DNA of 41,495 nt from Porogramme epimiltina. Taxonomy: Eukaryota > Basidiomycota > Agaricomycetes > Polyporales > Polyporaceae. Shown here in pieces: positions 10,428-21,758 of this stretch (its first letter is position 1; the number at the start of each line of letters is the position of its first letter). The notes under the pieces are model-generated. The model did no database searches. It was given only the letters and a program-made list of their open reading frames with translations, and was not told where the DNA came from. The DNA lies in the NCBI GenBank assembly GCA_900155495.1, contig FTLJ01000285.1, forward strand, positions 1-41,495, written 5' to 3'. The position numbers were made by a program, and so were the translations under genes.

Positions 10428-13400
10428 ATGACCACCGTCGACATTTCCTTGGTCTCCCGCACCATCTCACTCCCTCCACCCTTCCAGGCCAAGGTCCCTC
10501 CCTCTCAACCAGAACACTCTAACATCGAATCCCCTCTTCTGCGTGCGATCCGCAACTCCCTCCGTGCTGCACGCGGCCCTACTCACTCCGCCCACTCCGC
10601 CTACTGTGTCCCGACCGCCGACGGTGGCTCTGGTGAGGAAGTTCTCACATGGGACTCCTCCACCGTTTTCCTCACGCATGGCGGCGTACTCTTCAAGAAG
10701 TGGTCCTTTCAGGACCATGTCCAGTGGGCCTGCATTGCTTGGCTCTACCAGTCCACTCTCCTCCATACATCTACACCCTCCACCCCTGCCTATTACCGGG
10801 AAGATCCCAACGAAAAGGTCCCTTTAGACGTCGATCCTGATGAACGACCTGCATTTGGTGCGTTCGCTCGCTCTCGCTCACAAAAGAAGCGTCAAGAAGG
10901 CCAGGACAAGGAGGAGCGACTCAAGGGCGTCTTCATATTTCTCCGAGGCACCGCCCATCTATACATGGACAATGGGTCGGAGTACACCCTCAACCTCCCT
11001 TTCGTTGTTCAATGCGCGTGGCCTGTGGAGCCTCATGGTCTATTCATCCAGCGCGTTGTGGAAGCTTGGGAGCTCGAGGAGTTGAAAGAGTCTAGTGATA
11101 CGGGCATCACCACTGTTTTCTCCCTCACCAGCCCGTTCGCTGAGCCTGCGGCACTGGGAGTCGTCGATAGCATCAAAGGAGGGTTCGGCTCGGTTCCTCT
11201 ACAGCTCAAACAGGATTATGCCACCGACCACACTGTTGTACCACCCGCGGACCGTGTGCTATGGGTGTCGCAGCAGGCGTGGGGTCTCACAGACAAGCTC
11301 ATGGTCACTCTGAACTCCAACCTCAACCGGATCACCATCTGGCGCTATGTATATGCTCCCCCTTCTCCGAGCTCTGCTAAATCCAACCGCCCCTCAAGCC
11401 ATACTCATCATGCGAAGCGCTCTTCTATGTCAGGAAATACTTCCGCCCAACTTCGGCAGACAAACGCAGCATCGGAGGACCTCCTTCAGTCTCCCGGCAA
11501 GCCAGACGCAAGACGCTCTTCGGCCATACCGGGCCTACCTCCCACGCTGACGACAACTACGACCATGGAGGACCTAATGAACGGTGCTGTCCCTGGTACG
11601 GGCGTTGCGAGGACTTATTGGAATCTCCCGTTTCGCTTCAAATTGGATCCCTCGGGAAAATTCAGTCTTAGCGAGACAGATCCTGCCACAGAACCAGTCG
11701 ACCTGGATGACATTCCTGATCCAGCTGAAGAAATGCGAATGCGATCCCAGTTTTGGGTGGAGAGTTTGTACGAAGAGACCATTCCTGAAGCCGCGTACGT
11801 AACGAGGATGCTATCTGACTTCTGGTACTGATGGACGTGTATTCAGGTCTGTCGACCATACAAACATCACAGTAGCTGCATTCGACGAACGATTCGATGG
11901 CCAGAAGGTGCGGTCCCTTCTCGGCGTCTGCCTGCGTGCAACGGGGACACTGTTGGTGTTCTCAGTGGAACGACGAGAAGACAGCACGATGGGCGTGAAG
12001 CCAATTTTTCAGATGCCGGCGCTCTCTATATCACCCATCCGTGCCACCAGAGACAATGTAGCCGATCTGTTGGTTCTCAAACTCGATGGATCTCTTTCTC
12101 TTCTCACCCACGGCGTACTCGAACTCCCCCTGTCTCCTACACCACCGAACGACCCTGCTCGCCGCATCATCGCTCTGACACATCCAATATACTCATCGGT
12201 GGTGTTGGAACGCGCCAATGGCTCCCTTCTCCGCCTCTCCCTGGACCTCATTGCACGCGACCATCTCGTATCTGATTGCCTGGTGGCAGTATCCTTCGCT
12301 CTCCCTGCCAATACGTTCTTCGTGCTACATCGGAAGTTTTTGGAACGATGGTCTGCTAAGAAATACTCCTTCATCCTCGGGGTTGAATTCGAAGCATTCC
12401 AGTCCAGTTTGTTAAGCGTTCTTGGACTCGAAGAGGACCCATCCGAAGTGTCACAAGATGAACCCGACGCCTGGGCGAAGTTGGCAGCAACGGAGACTTT
12501 CGAAAAGTTTATTGAGGATCCAGTTCTCCGAAAGCTGCAACTCCCGAAGAGAGCGAACGCGTCGCACTGGAAGAAACCGGTAAAGAAGCCGCACGACTTC
12601 ATAGGCCCTGTTCTGCATGCGCTGCACCTTGTCGCGGAAGAGAAGCGGGTATTCCTCCCCACTATTGAAGGCATCCCACGGCTCGCTCCCCTCATTTGTC
12701 GACTTGCCATGATTGTTCGACCGGAATGGGCGGATTATTGGAAGCGACATTGTCCCGACGCCATACCCGTATGGCCAACTGCGCCCTCGACAGGTACGTA
12801 TCATTGATTCTGGTCGTTGAATTGGTCTAATATGCGTTTTGTGTCGGCGACAGGATGCATTGACGACAGGCTTCCGATCGTGCCACCAGACATGCTCAGT
12901 CACCTGTACGGCCGATTGAATAACCCTGACTGGGGCCTGCCGTGGCGGGAGAGCTGGAATGTCATTGCTACTGAAGAGTGCAGACCATCATTCGCCTTTG
13001 GCCGTCAAGAGATCCTCAGACATCTGCATGCACTTACCCTAATATATAAGGCTCTATCGGACAACAAATTCGACGTGCGACGGCGAGCAGAAGCTGGGCT
13101 GCGAGCTATCGAAGAGACAGGTATCTCGTTAACAATCCTTCAGCATCTCAGTCCGGGTGTTGCGTCTCCGTTGAGAGAGGCTCTACGCACCGCACAGCTC
13201 TCGCCTGGAGGTGACTGGCCCATTTCACTCTACAACCTTGTTGGGCGGAACGATCTCGCGGAGGGTTTCAGTTCACATCCAGCCATTTTTGCTAATCATG
13301 GGTATCGGAGTATGAGGGAGTCTCTTGTAAGTCGCATTAGCTTTTTAACGAAGTCTTTACTGACTCCTAATGCAGCACCCCACTACTCCAAGGAAGACAT

Positions 13401-16400
13401 GCCGCCAGATTGTGGAAGAAGTTCACAAGGTGGTGTCAAAAGATCCAACAAAGGCCACCGGCGTGGAACTCGATACCGATGACTTCTCCCACATTCGTTT
13501 CGGCACCGATCGAAGAATAGATGAAGCTGCGCGCATGCTCTGTTCGTCGGTTGTCCCTTCAGTCCGTGCAATTGAAAGGCCAGAACTCAAGTGAGCCTGA
13601 GAGAGATGTTCAATGCGATGTAGCCTCTAACTGTGGTATTCCAACAGCGAAGCGGAACAAATGAGAGAACAGCAGCACCAGGTCATCCGGATGGCAGAAC
13701 GCACGCTCGCGCTTCCTCTAGGACGAGCCCTCTTTACCTTCGGGTCGGTCCCGACCGTTACAAAGGAGTCCTTCGCGATACCCAAGTTTGAGTTTACGGT
13801 GCGGGTTCAACCTGGCAACATGTTGATCACTCCCGACTCCGGCAAGATACCACCGGACTGCATGAACTGGGGCGAATTCCACAACGGTGTCGCTGCCGGA
13901 CTCCGGATCTCTTTCCAAGCCCAATCCGTGGAAAGTTCGTGGATCAAGTTCAACAAGCCCAGCGAGCTCACGCCCGAACACGCTGGTTTTCTCTATGCTC
14001 TCGGGTTGACTGGCCATCTGCGCGAGATGCTAACGTGGCACACGTTCGGATATCTCACCCCCAAACATGAGATGACCTCCATCGGCGTCCTGCTAGGTCT
14101 CGCTGCGGCGAATGTCGGCAATAGCAACCGCCATGTCACTAAGCTCATCGCCGTCCACACGCCCGCCCTCCTTCCTACCCCCGATGTTGACCTCAATGTC
14201 CCACTTATCACCCAGTCTGCAGGCCTGATGGGAATTGGTCTATTGTACATGGGTACGAAACACCGACGCATGGCCGAGGTATGTCTGAACCAAATCAGCC
14301 GAAGGGACCTCTACCAGCCCGATATCAGCAACGATTACCGCGAAGCCTACACGCTCTCTGCGGCCCTGGCATGCGGGATGGTCCTTCTTGGAAAAGGCAC
14401 GTCAATCCCTGCGGACCTGGCGATCCTCAATCGGCTGCGGGTCCTCATCCACGGAGAGCCGCGCGTCATAGAGAATGGAAAGACCGCTCGTCCTTCATTC
14501 GACATCAACCTCACTTCCCCTGCCGCCACTGTCGCCCTCGGCCTGATGTACCTCCGCACAGAGCGACAAGATGTCGCAGATATCCTGACCATACCCGACA
14601 CCCTTGAGGCTATCAACCAGGTGCAACCGAGTTTCCTGATGATGCGTGCTATGTGTCGCGCGATCATTATGTGGAACACGATCGACCCGTCAAAGGCGTG
14701 GGTTATTGGCCAGCTCCCCGATGTGGTTAGGACGGCCATGGAAGCGCGGTTCAAAGGTGACCAGATCGACGATGGATACGAGCTAGCCTACTACAACATC
14801 CTTGCGGGAGCATGCTTCGCGATCGCGCTGAAGTATGCGGGGACGGCACGAGAGGAGGCCTATCTTCTCCTAATCCAATATTACGACATGTTCAGCCAGT
14901 TGGCCTACACTAACAGTATGTCGTTTTTTCTCCCCGCTTTCGGTAGCTCATAACGATCACAGGCATGGCATACGATCACCGTATAAAGCGATCGGCAATT
15001 CGCGAAGGGCTCAATCTCATCTCTATCTCCCTCACCATGATCATGGCCGGGACCGGAGAAGTCAACACGTTCCGTCGCTTGCGCTATGCATACGGCATGT
15101 ACAACCATCCCATTCGCTACGGATCTCATGTCGCCACGCACATGTCCATCGGGATCTTGTTCCTGGGTGGAGGTCGTTACACCCTTGGGACGTCGGATGC
15201 CGCCATCGCGTCCATGGTCGCTGCGTTCTACCCCCGATTTGCGCATCTCTCTTCCGATAACAAGAGCTACCTCCAGGCCTATCGTCACCTCTGGGTTCTA
15301 GCCGTGGAGCCGCGATGCCTCGTCGCTCGGGACGTCGACTCAAGAGAGATGGTCTATGTACCGGTAAAACTGAAAATCAAGCAGAAAAAGGAGACAGGAA
15401 ACGTGCACCTCATCGCGCCAACACTCATTCCGGAGGTAGAACGGGTACTCTCGATCAGGGTCGATACTCCGCGTTATTGGCCGTTTTACATGGACATCGC
15501 AAACTCTCAGCGACATCGTGAGTCGTTGCTGCGCAGCCAGACGCTGTTTGTCAAGCGACGAACGGCTTTCTTGAGTTACGAGGAAGATCCGAAGGGGAGC
15601 CGAAGTCTATTCGTGCGGTCTGGTTCATCTTCGGGTGATGCCGCTACGCTCGATTTCCCTCGAGCCACCGATGTCAAAGCCCACCCAGCGAGCGACCTCC
15701 ACGACTTCATTGCGTCATCGTCCAACAACCCGCTTTTCCTAGCCTTCGCGGACCGATTCTGCAAAGACGACGGAGAGACGCCCGAGGAGAGGCAGTTCCA
15801 GTCGTACTGCCACGCTGCGTTGCTGGATTGTATTGTTCAAGACAAGCCGCAAACGCTGCAGTCCCTCCTCTCCGTCTATCACATGCGGACCAGGTCCCCG
15901 GAATCGGCTTACTTCACGCTGTGTTTGCAGGACTTGCGGTTCGCTGCGGACTTTTACAGCAAGATTTATGAGCGGCGGTTCAGCGGGCGGTCGGAGAACA
16001 ATGCCCGACCGCCACTTGTCAGAGAGAATACGTTATCCGGGACGCTCTACTTTCTGGACACACGGCTGGATACAGTGCGGACTACGGAGGCGTTCCATGC
16101 CGCTCTGGGCCGGTATGCGCGCGGAGAGGATATGGGCGAGGAGGAGGCGGGGACGGCCGGGTGGACGGTGTCGCGGTACCTGTCGTGGTACCTGCAGCGG
16201 AACTCGGTGCCCGCGTCGACGGTGTTGGTCGCACTGAGGAAGCTTGCGCGGGAGACGCACCAGCAGGCGATGTCTCTGCTGCCGACGTCGCGTGGACAGC
16301 TGAGCACGGAGGTATTGGACCAGGGACTGAAGGAGCTGCTGCATGTAACGGGAACACAGATGTCGACGACGGTGGGGTCTGGGTGGACGATCCGGTCGCT

Positions 16401-16434
16401 GGATGAGGTCATTGCGGCGTGGGGGAGTGGGTGA
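10428..16434 (+). CDS. APC1: Anaphase-promoting complex subunit 1 (Apc1/Cut4/BimE), 1913 aa, 6 exons
   Basis: Largest scaffold subunit of the APC/C ubiquitin ligase, which drives destruction of securin and cyclin in mitosis. Exons: 10428-11794, 11847-12793, 12854-13326, 13376-13590, 13648-14915, 14963-16434; frame closes at 5742 nt. The N-terminal half looks like the family's beta-propeller. It contains a Ser/Thr-rich low-complexity insert (about residues 310-385), matching the phospho-regulated loop known in Apc1. Exons 5-6 hold helical PC-type repeats, recognisable from LTGHLREM, GLLLGLAA-like and AGLMGIGLLYMGTKHRRMAE segments. Length is normal for fungal Apc1. The ATG at 10428 is the first one in frame after the leader intron. 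Identification rests on the PC-repeat region. Confidence 0.93.
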
Positions 16435-16945
16435 GCGGCTGGAGGAGCCTTGGCGGGTCGGAGTCGGGGGCGCAGCAGATGACATGTATTGTATGTTTTC
16501 CGACTAGAGTTGTATAGATAGACTGCTCCCACGCTTCGGACGCACAGGTGTTATTGTGGGCGGGCGCGTGTGTCACGTAAGGCTGCGGATTGTCGCGGGG
16601 GGAGGGCTGAGAGGGAGCGTGTCCAATCGCAGACGGGCGGTGGGCGGCGGTGGCAGAGCTGTTGCGCGCTGTTGGGGCCATTGTTCTCGGACGAGAGACA
16701 GGCTCCCCGAGGGCTCCCGTGCGGTCTGTGTTTGTGCGCCGACCTGAAACGCCCGGCTGTGCATTACTCACGGCCGCTATGCCCTTCCCCGACACTTGGA
16801 ATGGCTGTCCGCAGCTCCTCCCACATCTCTCTCTTATTACTCCTCCTCCGGCTGGCCCCCCTTCCTTCTCCCTACGTCTGGACGTACCTTTCTCCATTCA
16901 CGACTTTCTTCTTAGTTTTCCCGCGCCGCCTCTAATCAAGCCTCA
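16435..16945. other. Intergenic region, APC1 3' side and protease promoter
   Basis: No gene seen. The last 150 bases before the protease ATG are strongly CT-rich, as is usual for fungal leaders. Overlapping open frames in the region have no recognisable content. Confidence 0.5.
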
Positions 16946-18755
16946 ATGTATCAGGCTCTCCCATACTCGCTTCTCCTCACTTGTCTCCTCTCCATCGCCT
17001 CCCAACAAACGCTTGCCGCACCCAGCCCAGCCTTTCCGCGGTCTATACCCCTTCTCCGGCGCTCTGGCAGGGGTAACCGGAATGCGTCAGAATGGCTCCA
17101 ACGCCAGAAGAGCCACATCGAGGGCAAGTACGGTGTAGGACGCGCTGCAGGCCGCAAGCGCGCGAATGGATTGTCCCTGTGCGCCACTCTCACTCGTCCT
17201 CCCCCGAAGACAATAGCCAACTGACTGTCGATCGTCTTACCCTTGCAGCCTCACCAACCAAGGGTCCGACTCGTCCTACTTTGGCTCGGTAGCTGTCGGT
17301 ACGCCTCCTGTCTCGTTTGATGTTGTCCTCGACACCGGATCCTCGTACGTTCCCCTCCTCGCGCAGTTCATGCACGTCCTCACATTCGCCGATCGCGCAG
17401 CGACTTTTGGCTCGCGTCATCCGACGGCCTTTCCACGACCACGAACGGGATCCCAACATTTGATTCGTCCAGTACGCAGTTTCCTTACCCTGCGATCATG
17501 CATCTGTCAGTAACATCTGCGGCGTTCAGAGTCGTCAACCTTCAAGGATCTCAACACTGCTTTCTCAATACAGTACGGTTCCGGCGGTGCGCAGGGCACA
17601 TTAGCGCAGGATGTCGTTCAGATGGCAGGCTTCGAGGTCAGCTCGCAGACTTTCGGTGCGTCCCGCAACTTCCCCAAGTGCGCGCCGTTAGGTATTTATA
17701 TCCCTGCGCAGCGGTAGCCTCGCAAGTCGTCCAGGGCACCATCTCCGCTCCGCTCTCTGGAATCATGGGCATGGCCTTCTCGACCATCGCATCATCCAGG
17801 GCGACCCCATTTTGGGAGACGCTCGTTAACGACCAGGGCACTCTGGACGAGCCACTCATGGCCTTCCAATTGACGCGATTTATCGACACCCAGGGTGCAC
17901 AGGGGCTAGAACCCGGTGGCACGTTCACGCTCGGAGCTACCAACTCGTCTTTGTTCACCGGCAATATCGACTTCCAGTCGATACCGGACGGGCAAGCAGG
18001 GTTCTGGATCCAAGAGCTCGCTGGTATGCTTCGCATCCCTATGGTATCTAGGGCATCTTATCTGACGAGACCATTTGCAAGGACTCACCGTGAATGGGAA
18101 CACTGTCAGCCTGGAGTCGGGTTCTGCTTCCTTTGCTGCCATTGATACTGGTACTACCCTTGTTGCTGGTCCCCAGGATGCGGTAGCGGCACTGTACGCA
18201 CAAATTCCTGGGGCCCAAGCACTCCAACAGCCTTCCGGGTATTTCTCACTGCGTGAGTAGTGGTGCACATTTTCACGCGTCGAGCAGCGCCTAATGACCG
18301 ACACAGCCTGCGATACGACCGTGGACGTTACTTTGAAGTTCGGGTCGAGCAGCGTCGCGTGGGCAATCTCGCCTGAAGACTTTATCATCGCCCAGCTCAG
18401 CCGGGACACGTGTGTCGGCGGGTTCTTTGCGATCGACACTTCCGGGACGAGTGCGCCCCCATGGATCGTCGGCGACGTCTTCTTGAAGAACGTCTACTCC
18501 GTGTTCCGCGCGAACCCGCCCTCCGTCGGCTTCGCGACGCTCTCGAATACCGCGACGGCAATGAACGGCCGGCTCGGGGCTGCGCCCAGCGCGACCGTTG
18601 GCGTTGCGGCGACGGTTTCGGGCGGCGGGACGGCGGGCACGGGAACCGTACGCTCGTCAGATTCTAACGGTGCAGCGCGTTTCGAGTTTGGTGTGATGGG
18701 CTTATGGTTCACGATGTTGCTCTCGGGGGTAGTTGGAGGAAGCCTCTTGCTTTGA
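16946..18755 (+). CDS. Secreted pepsin-like aspartic protease, probably GPI-anchored, 485 aa, 7 exons
   Basis: Family A1 endopeptidase. Exons: 16946-17178, 17249-17344, 17401-17471, 17530-17655, 17712-18023, 18082-18252, 18307-18755 (1458 nt). A hydrophobic signal peptide spans residues 1-25, followed by a basic propeptide ending near RKRANG. The two catalytic Asp motifs are intact: DTGSS at 106-110 and DTGTT at 301-305. The flap Tyr is in QYGSG at 148-152. A C-terminal Ser/Gly/Thr-rich stretch and a final hydrophobic segment without basic residues suggest GPI anchoring at the membrane or wall. The acceptor at 18081 is AAG rather than CAG or TAG. Role: extracellular or wall protein turnover; the specific substrate is not inferable. 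Confidence 0.92.
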
Positions 18756-19625
18756 TGCTCGGACGCGTTATCTGCTATCTACTTGCTATATCATGCCCAA
18801 GGACAGTTGATACCATACAATGTACTACTCCCAAACGTTGTCTCAGTTGTGCATATGTTTCTGAGCGAATGAACGTACGATCCCCAGTCAATTACGAGGC
18901 ACGGCGACTCAACGGCGACCGTACCGGCTACTATACCGCGTGGGGTGCCAACATTGAGGTATCCAATGATTGGAGACCGAGAGGTCGCCCAGATACAACT
19001 AGATCCTTTTGACGTCAATTCAGTCCTGAGCTCATGGTGCACCCGCCTCCCACCCAGAAAACGGGATTGATGGGCGGGGATCGGCGCCATGCTGAAAGGG
19101 CCCCTTTTACGTTCGGCGAGGCTCCAGAAGCTTCATTTGGGACGGAGGGTGTAATGGAGCACGTACTCGCCTGTGTTATCGTGTGATCTATTCTCAGGCG
19201 GAGAAGCACGGACGCGACGAAGCCTGCACCCGTCTCACGAGACAAACGTCCCGAGTTCTCTTGAGCGCGTTGTAGCAGATGAGGTGCCGGGTTTGTCCTT
19301 ATGGGCGGACCGTTGTTGCGACTCGTGGCTCTTGGCTGGACGCCGCGGAGCTGTTAGGCGGGCTGCGTTCACCCGAAGAAAGAGTAATATGTTTCGCGGG
19401 CCTTCAAGTGGTTGCTCCAGAACGTCGCAAATGGGTATCCTCCCTCCGTCCGGAGTGCGCCGTCGTGAGCCGCGACGTAGGGAAACTTTGGTCGTACTAG
19501 GAGCCAATGAGGGGCGTGATGGGATGTGGGCTGCGAGCATAAAAGCGAGGAGGATTTAGAACCAGTAGACACCGCCGACGCGCCTACCTTCTTTCCGCCC
19601 CTCTTGATACCTCTCTATCTGCAAC
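18756..19625. other. Intergenic region upstream of EthD-like gene 1
   Basis: 870 bases with no supported gene; open frames are short and lack motifs. The distal part holds the promoter of the following gene, with CCAAT at 19504-19508 and a TATA-like word downstream. Confidence 0.5.
19539..19544 (+). promoter_or_regulatory. TATA-like box of EthD-like gene 1
   Basis: ATAAAA lies 87 bases before the ATG at 19626 and about 30 bases downstream of a CCAAT word. This is the usual spacing for a regulated fungal promoter. The paralogous gene has a TATA box at the same distance. Confidence 0.5.
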
Positions 19626-20122
19626 ATGGTTCTTGGATCCGTCAGCGTCGCCCCTGGTTCCTCCGGTGCCGCGTCACTGCGAACAGACCGCGTTCGCCTG
19701 GTAGTGCTTATGGCACCCAAGCCGGGTCTCTCGTTCGAAGAGTTCGACCGATATTGGCTCGATATTCATTCGAACGTCTTTTCATCCATCGCGATCGCCA
19801 AACGGAACTTGTTGAAGTACGAGCAGGTAAGCGGGATGCGAAGACTCGGCTAGCGGGGAAGAAACCGACTTACAGATGCCTGTTCTCACAGTTCCACCTC
19901 GACTCAAAGTATAACGAAATCATCGCAGCGCAGACGCTTGCGAAGTCGCAGTCGCCGTTCCGGGGAATCGCCATCTTCGAAGCAACGTCACTCGACAAGA
20001 TCTTTGAGATCTTCCAGGACGAGGAGTACCTGCGTGTCGTCGTGCCTGACGAGCACAAGTTCTTCGACCACGAGAACGCGCAGATTCTCGCGGGCCCCTT
20101 CGCGACAATCATAGACCTATAA
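19626..20122 (+). CDS. EthD-like dimeric alpha/beta-barrel protein 1, 143 aa, 2 exons
   Basis: Small protein of the EthD/ferredoxin-like dimeric alpha-beta barrel type. The first exon (19626-19826) has the pattern RTDRVRLVVLMAPKPGLSFEEFDRYWLDIHSNVF, with the family's W..H on the first helix, and ends in KYEQ. The second exon (19892-20122) has RGIAIFEATSLDKIFEIFQDEEY and the C-terminal strand FATIIDL. The intron position after KYEQ is identical in the neighbouring paralog. An alternative acceptor at 19875 would change the frame and lose the family pattern. The catalytic role is unknown; such proteins act as small decarboxylases, cyclases or accessory factors in oxidative pathways. Confidence 0.85.
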
Positions 20123-20516
20123 CATTAGAACTACACCTACGGGCTATACTTATGTCGTGAGTACAGGAATACTCTACTTTGGGATGAGTGACTTACTCGT
20201 GATATCTCTTCTTATCAGGATGGGAGAATTGCGGCAAACTTGTGTTTCTGGAGTCTGATCTTATTGTACCACTAGCTCGTGCCATCATAACTTAATGTCA
20301 CTTCAGAAGTCACGCGGAGGGAAACACATGAGAAAGATTTTAGATAGAATCCTGTAGCGATGACAGGGGATGAGGAACGACCCAAGCGCGTTGTGAACAA
20401 ATATACATCATATCAGTGAGAGACATGTCCTATATGTAACTTGAATATAATCTGTGAGCGAGAGGAAAAGAATGTCAAGATGGCTCGCGCACCTGTGTTT
20501 GAGTCCTCAAACGCCC
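20123..20516. other. Intergenic region between convergent EthD-like genes
   Basis: 394 bases of relatively AT-rich sequence shared as the 3' side of both convergent genes. No gene or clear repeat seen. Confidence 0.5.
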
Positions 20517-20985
20517 TCAGCCGTCGATGAACGTAGTAACGCTTCCGGGGAGGAACATTGTCCGCGAACGGTCGAGGAAGTTGAACTCGTCGAGGAAGAC
20601 CGGCTTGTATTCCTCGCTTTTGAAGACCTCGAGAATATTCTCAAGGGAAGCTGCCTCGAAGACAGCGACCCCATGGTACGGCTTAGCATCGAACCCAACT
20701 GAGGAGGCGCCGTCTTCAAATACTGCAGTATAGTGATGCTGCGACAGATATGAATGGCTGCTCTTGGTGGAAGGCGGAACAATAGGAAGAGAAGCGACTT
20801 ACCTGCTCGTATTTGAGTATGTTTTTCCTGACAATGTCTAGATTAGCGAAAAGCGGTCCGTGGACCTCCTGCCAGTGCTTGAAGAAGGCCTCGTCTGACA
20901 TGCCAGCCTTCTTGGCCATCAGGGCGATGGCGCGGACGCGGTCAGTACGGGTAGGGGGCGAAGAGACGATATCCGGGAAGTCCAT
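20517..20985 (-). CDS. EthD-like dimeric alpha/beta-barrel protein 2, 134 aa, 2 exons
   Basis: Paralog of the convergent upstream gene. Exon 1 (20985-20803) encodes RTDRVRAIALMAKKAGMSDEAFFKHWQEVHGPLF and ends in KYEQ. Exon 2 (20738-20517) encodes YHGVAVFEAASLENILEVFKSEEY and a C-terminal strand ending TTFIDG. The intron falls after the same KYEQ as in paralog 1, so the two share ancestry. The helix-1 motif here is HWQEVHGPLF, closer to the EthD consensus than paralog 1 (YWLDIHSNVF). Exon 2 differs in sequence and is shorter. It has its own TATA box and is divergent from CCT6. Function is unknown. Confidence 0.87.
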
Positions 20986-21758
20986 GCGCGCGGCGACTGA
21001 TGCGAATAGGTGAGAGCGCGCGGATCGCTGGGTGGCCGACGAGAGTGTTCAAGGCCCAGGACCGGCGAGAGTTTATATACGCCACGGTGCTTCTATGCGT
21101 TAATGAGATCGGGTCATCCGGGATAATTGCGCGGTCATATTACAGCCGCAGATATGAAGTCATCAAAGACTGCGGCGAAGGGAGGTCCTGCACAAAAGGT
21201 TGCACCGTTTGAGGCAAGGCGTCGGGGCCAATAGGTCTGTCCTTGGATGCAACTTGCCAGATAAGTGGTGCACAGCGCAGTAAGGAAGGAGCTGCTGAGA
21301 TGTACAGGCACGTTCAGCAGACATTGAACGGCACAGGGATTCGGCGTATCCGTACAGATTGTTGTTTCACCCTTCTGCGCTTGCGAAGTGGTGAGGATGA
21401 TGGCGGACCGAGACCTGCCTTGCCGAATATTGAGAGTTTATGTAGGCTCATTTGTGGGCGATATCCGAGCTCAGCCGTCGGACGGCCAGAACATGGAGTG
21501 GCTGCCTAGAGCGGTAGAATAGAGCCTGCGTGTCGTAAGATGACATATTCAAAAGTCAAAAGAAAGGCCGGGGGAAACAATGTGGAACAGGGTCGAGTGC
21601 AAGGTCGAGGGAAGGACGTTGAGTTGATGCACAGCCGAAATGGCGGAGAGGGTTGCTTACCTAATCCGGGCCGCCTCCTGCACGAAATTGTGGACGCGAT
21701 GGATGGGACAGACAGTGGACGCGACGCGTGCCTCCCTCCGACTTGTCCTCTTCCAGCC
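20986..21758. promoter_or_regulatory. Divergent promoter region between EthD-like gene 2 and CCT6
   Basis: 773 bases between the two ATGs. A TATA box serves the EthD side. The CCT6 side ends in a CT-rich leader (ACTTGTCCTCTTCCAGCC) directly before the ATG. No gene is seen between them. Confidence 0.5.
21072..21079 (-). promoter_or_regulatory. TATA box of EthD-like gene 2
   Basis: The minus strand reads TATATAAA, 87 bases upstream of the ATG at 20985. It is a strong consensus word, suggesting an inducible promoter. Confidence 0.6.

Noticed and set aside
16033..16532. Minus-strand open frames of 150-160 codons
   Set aside because: They are shadows of the last APC1 exon and its 3' end, with low-complexity Pro/Arg/His content.
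20507..20782. Ser-rich minus-strand frame overlapping EthD-like gene 2
   Set aside because: The adjacent frame gives the family pattern ending FIDG and splices cleanly to exon 1.
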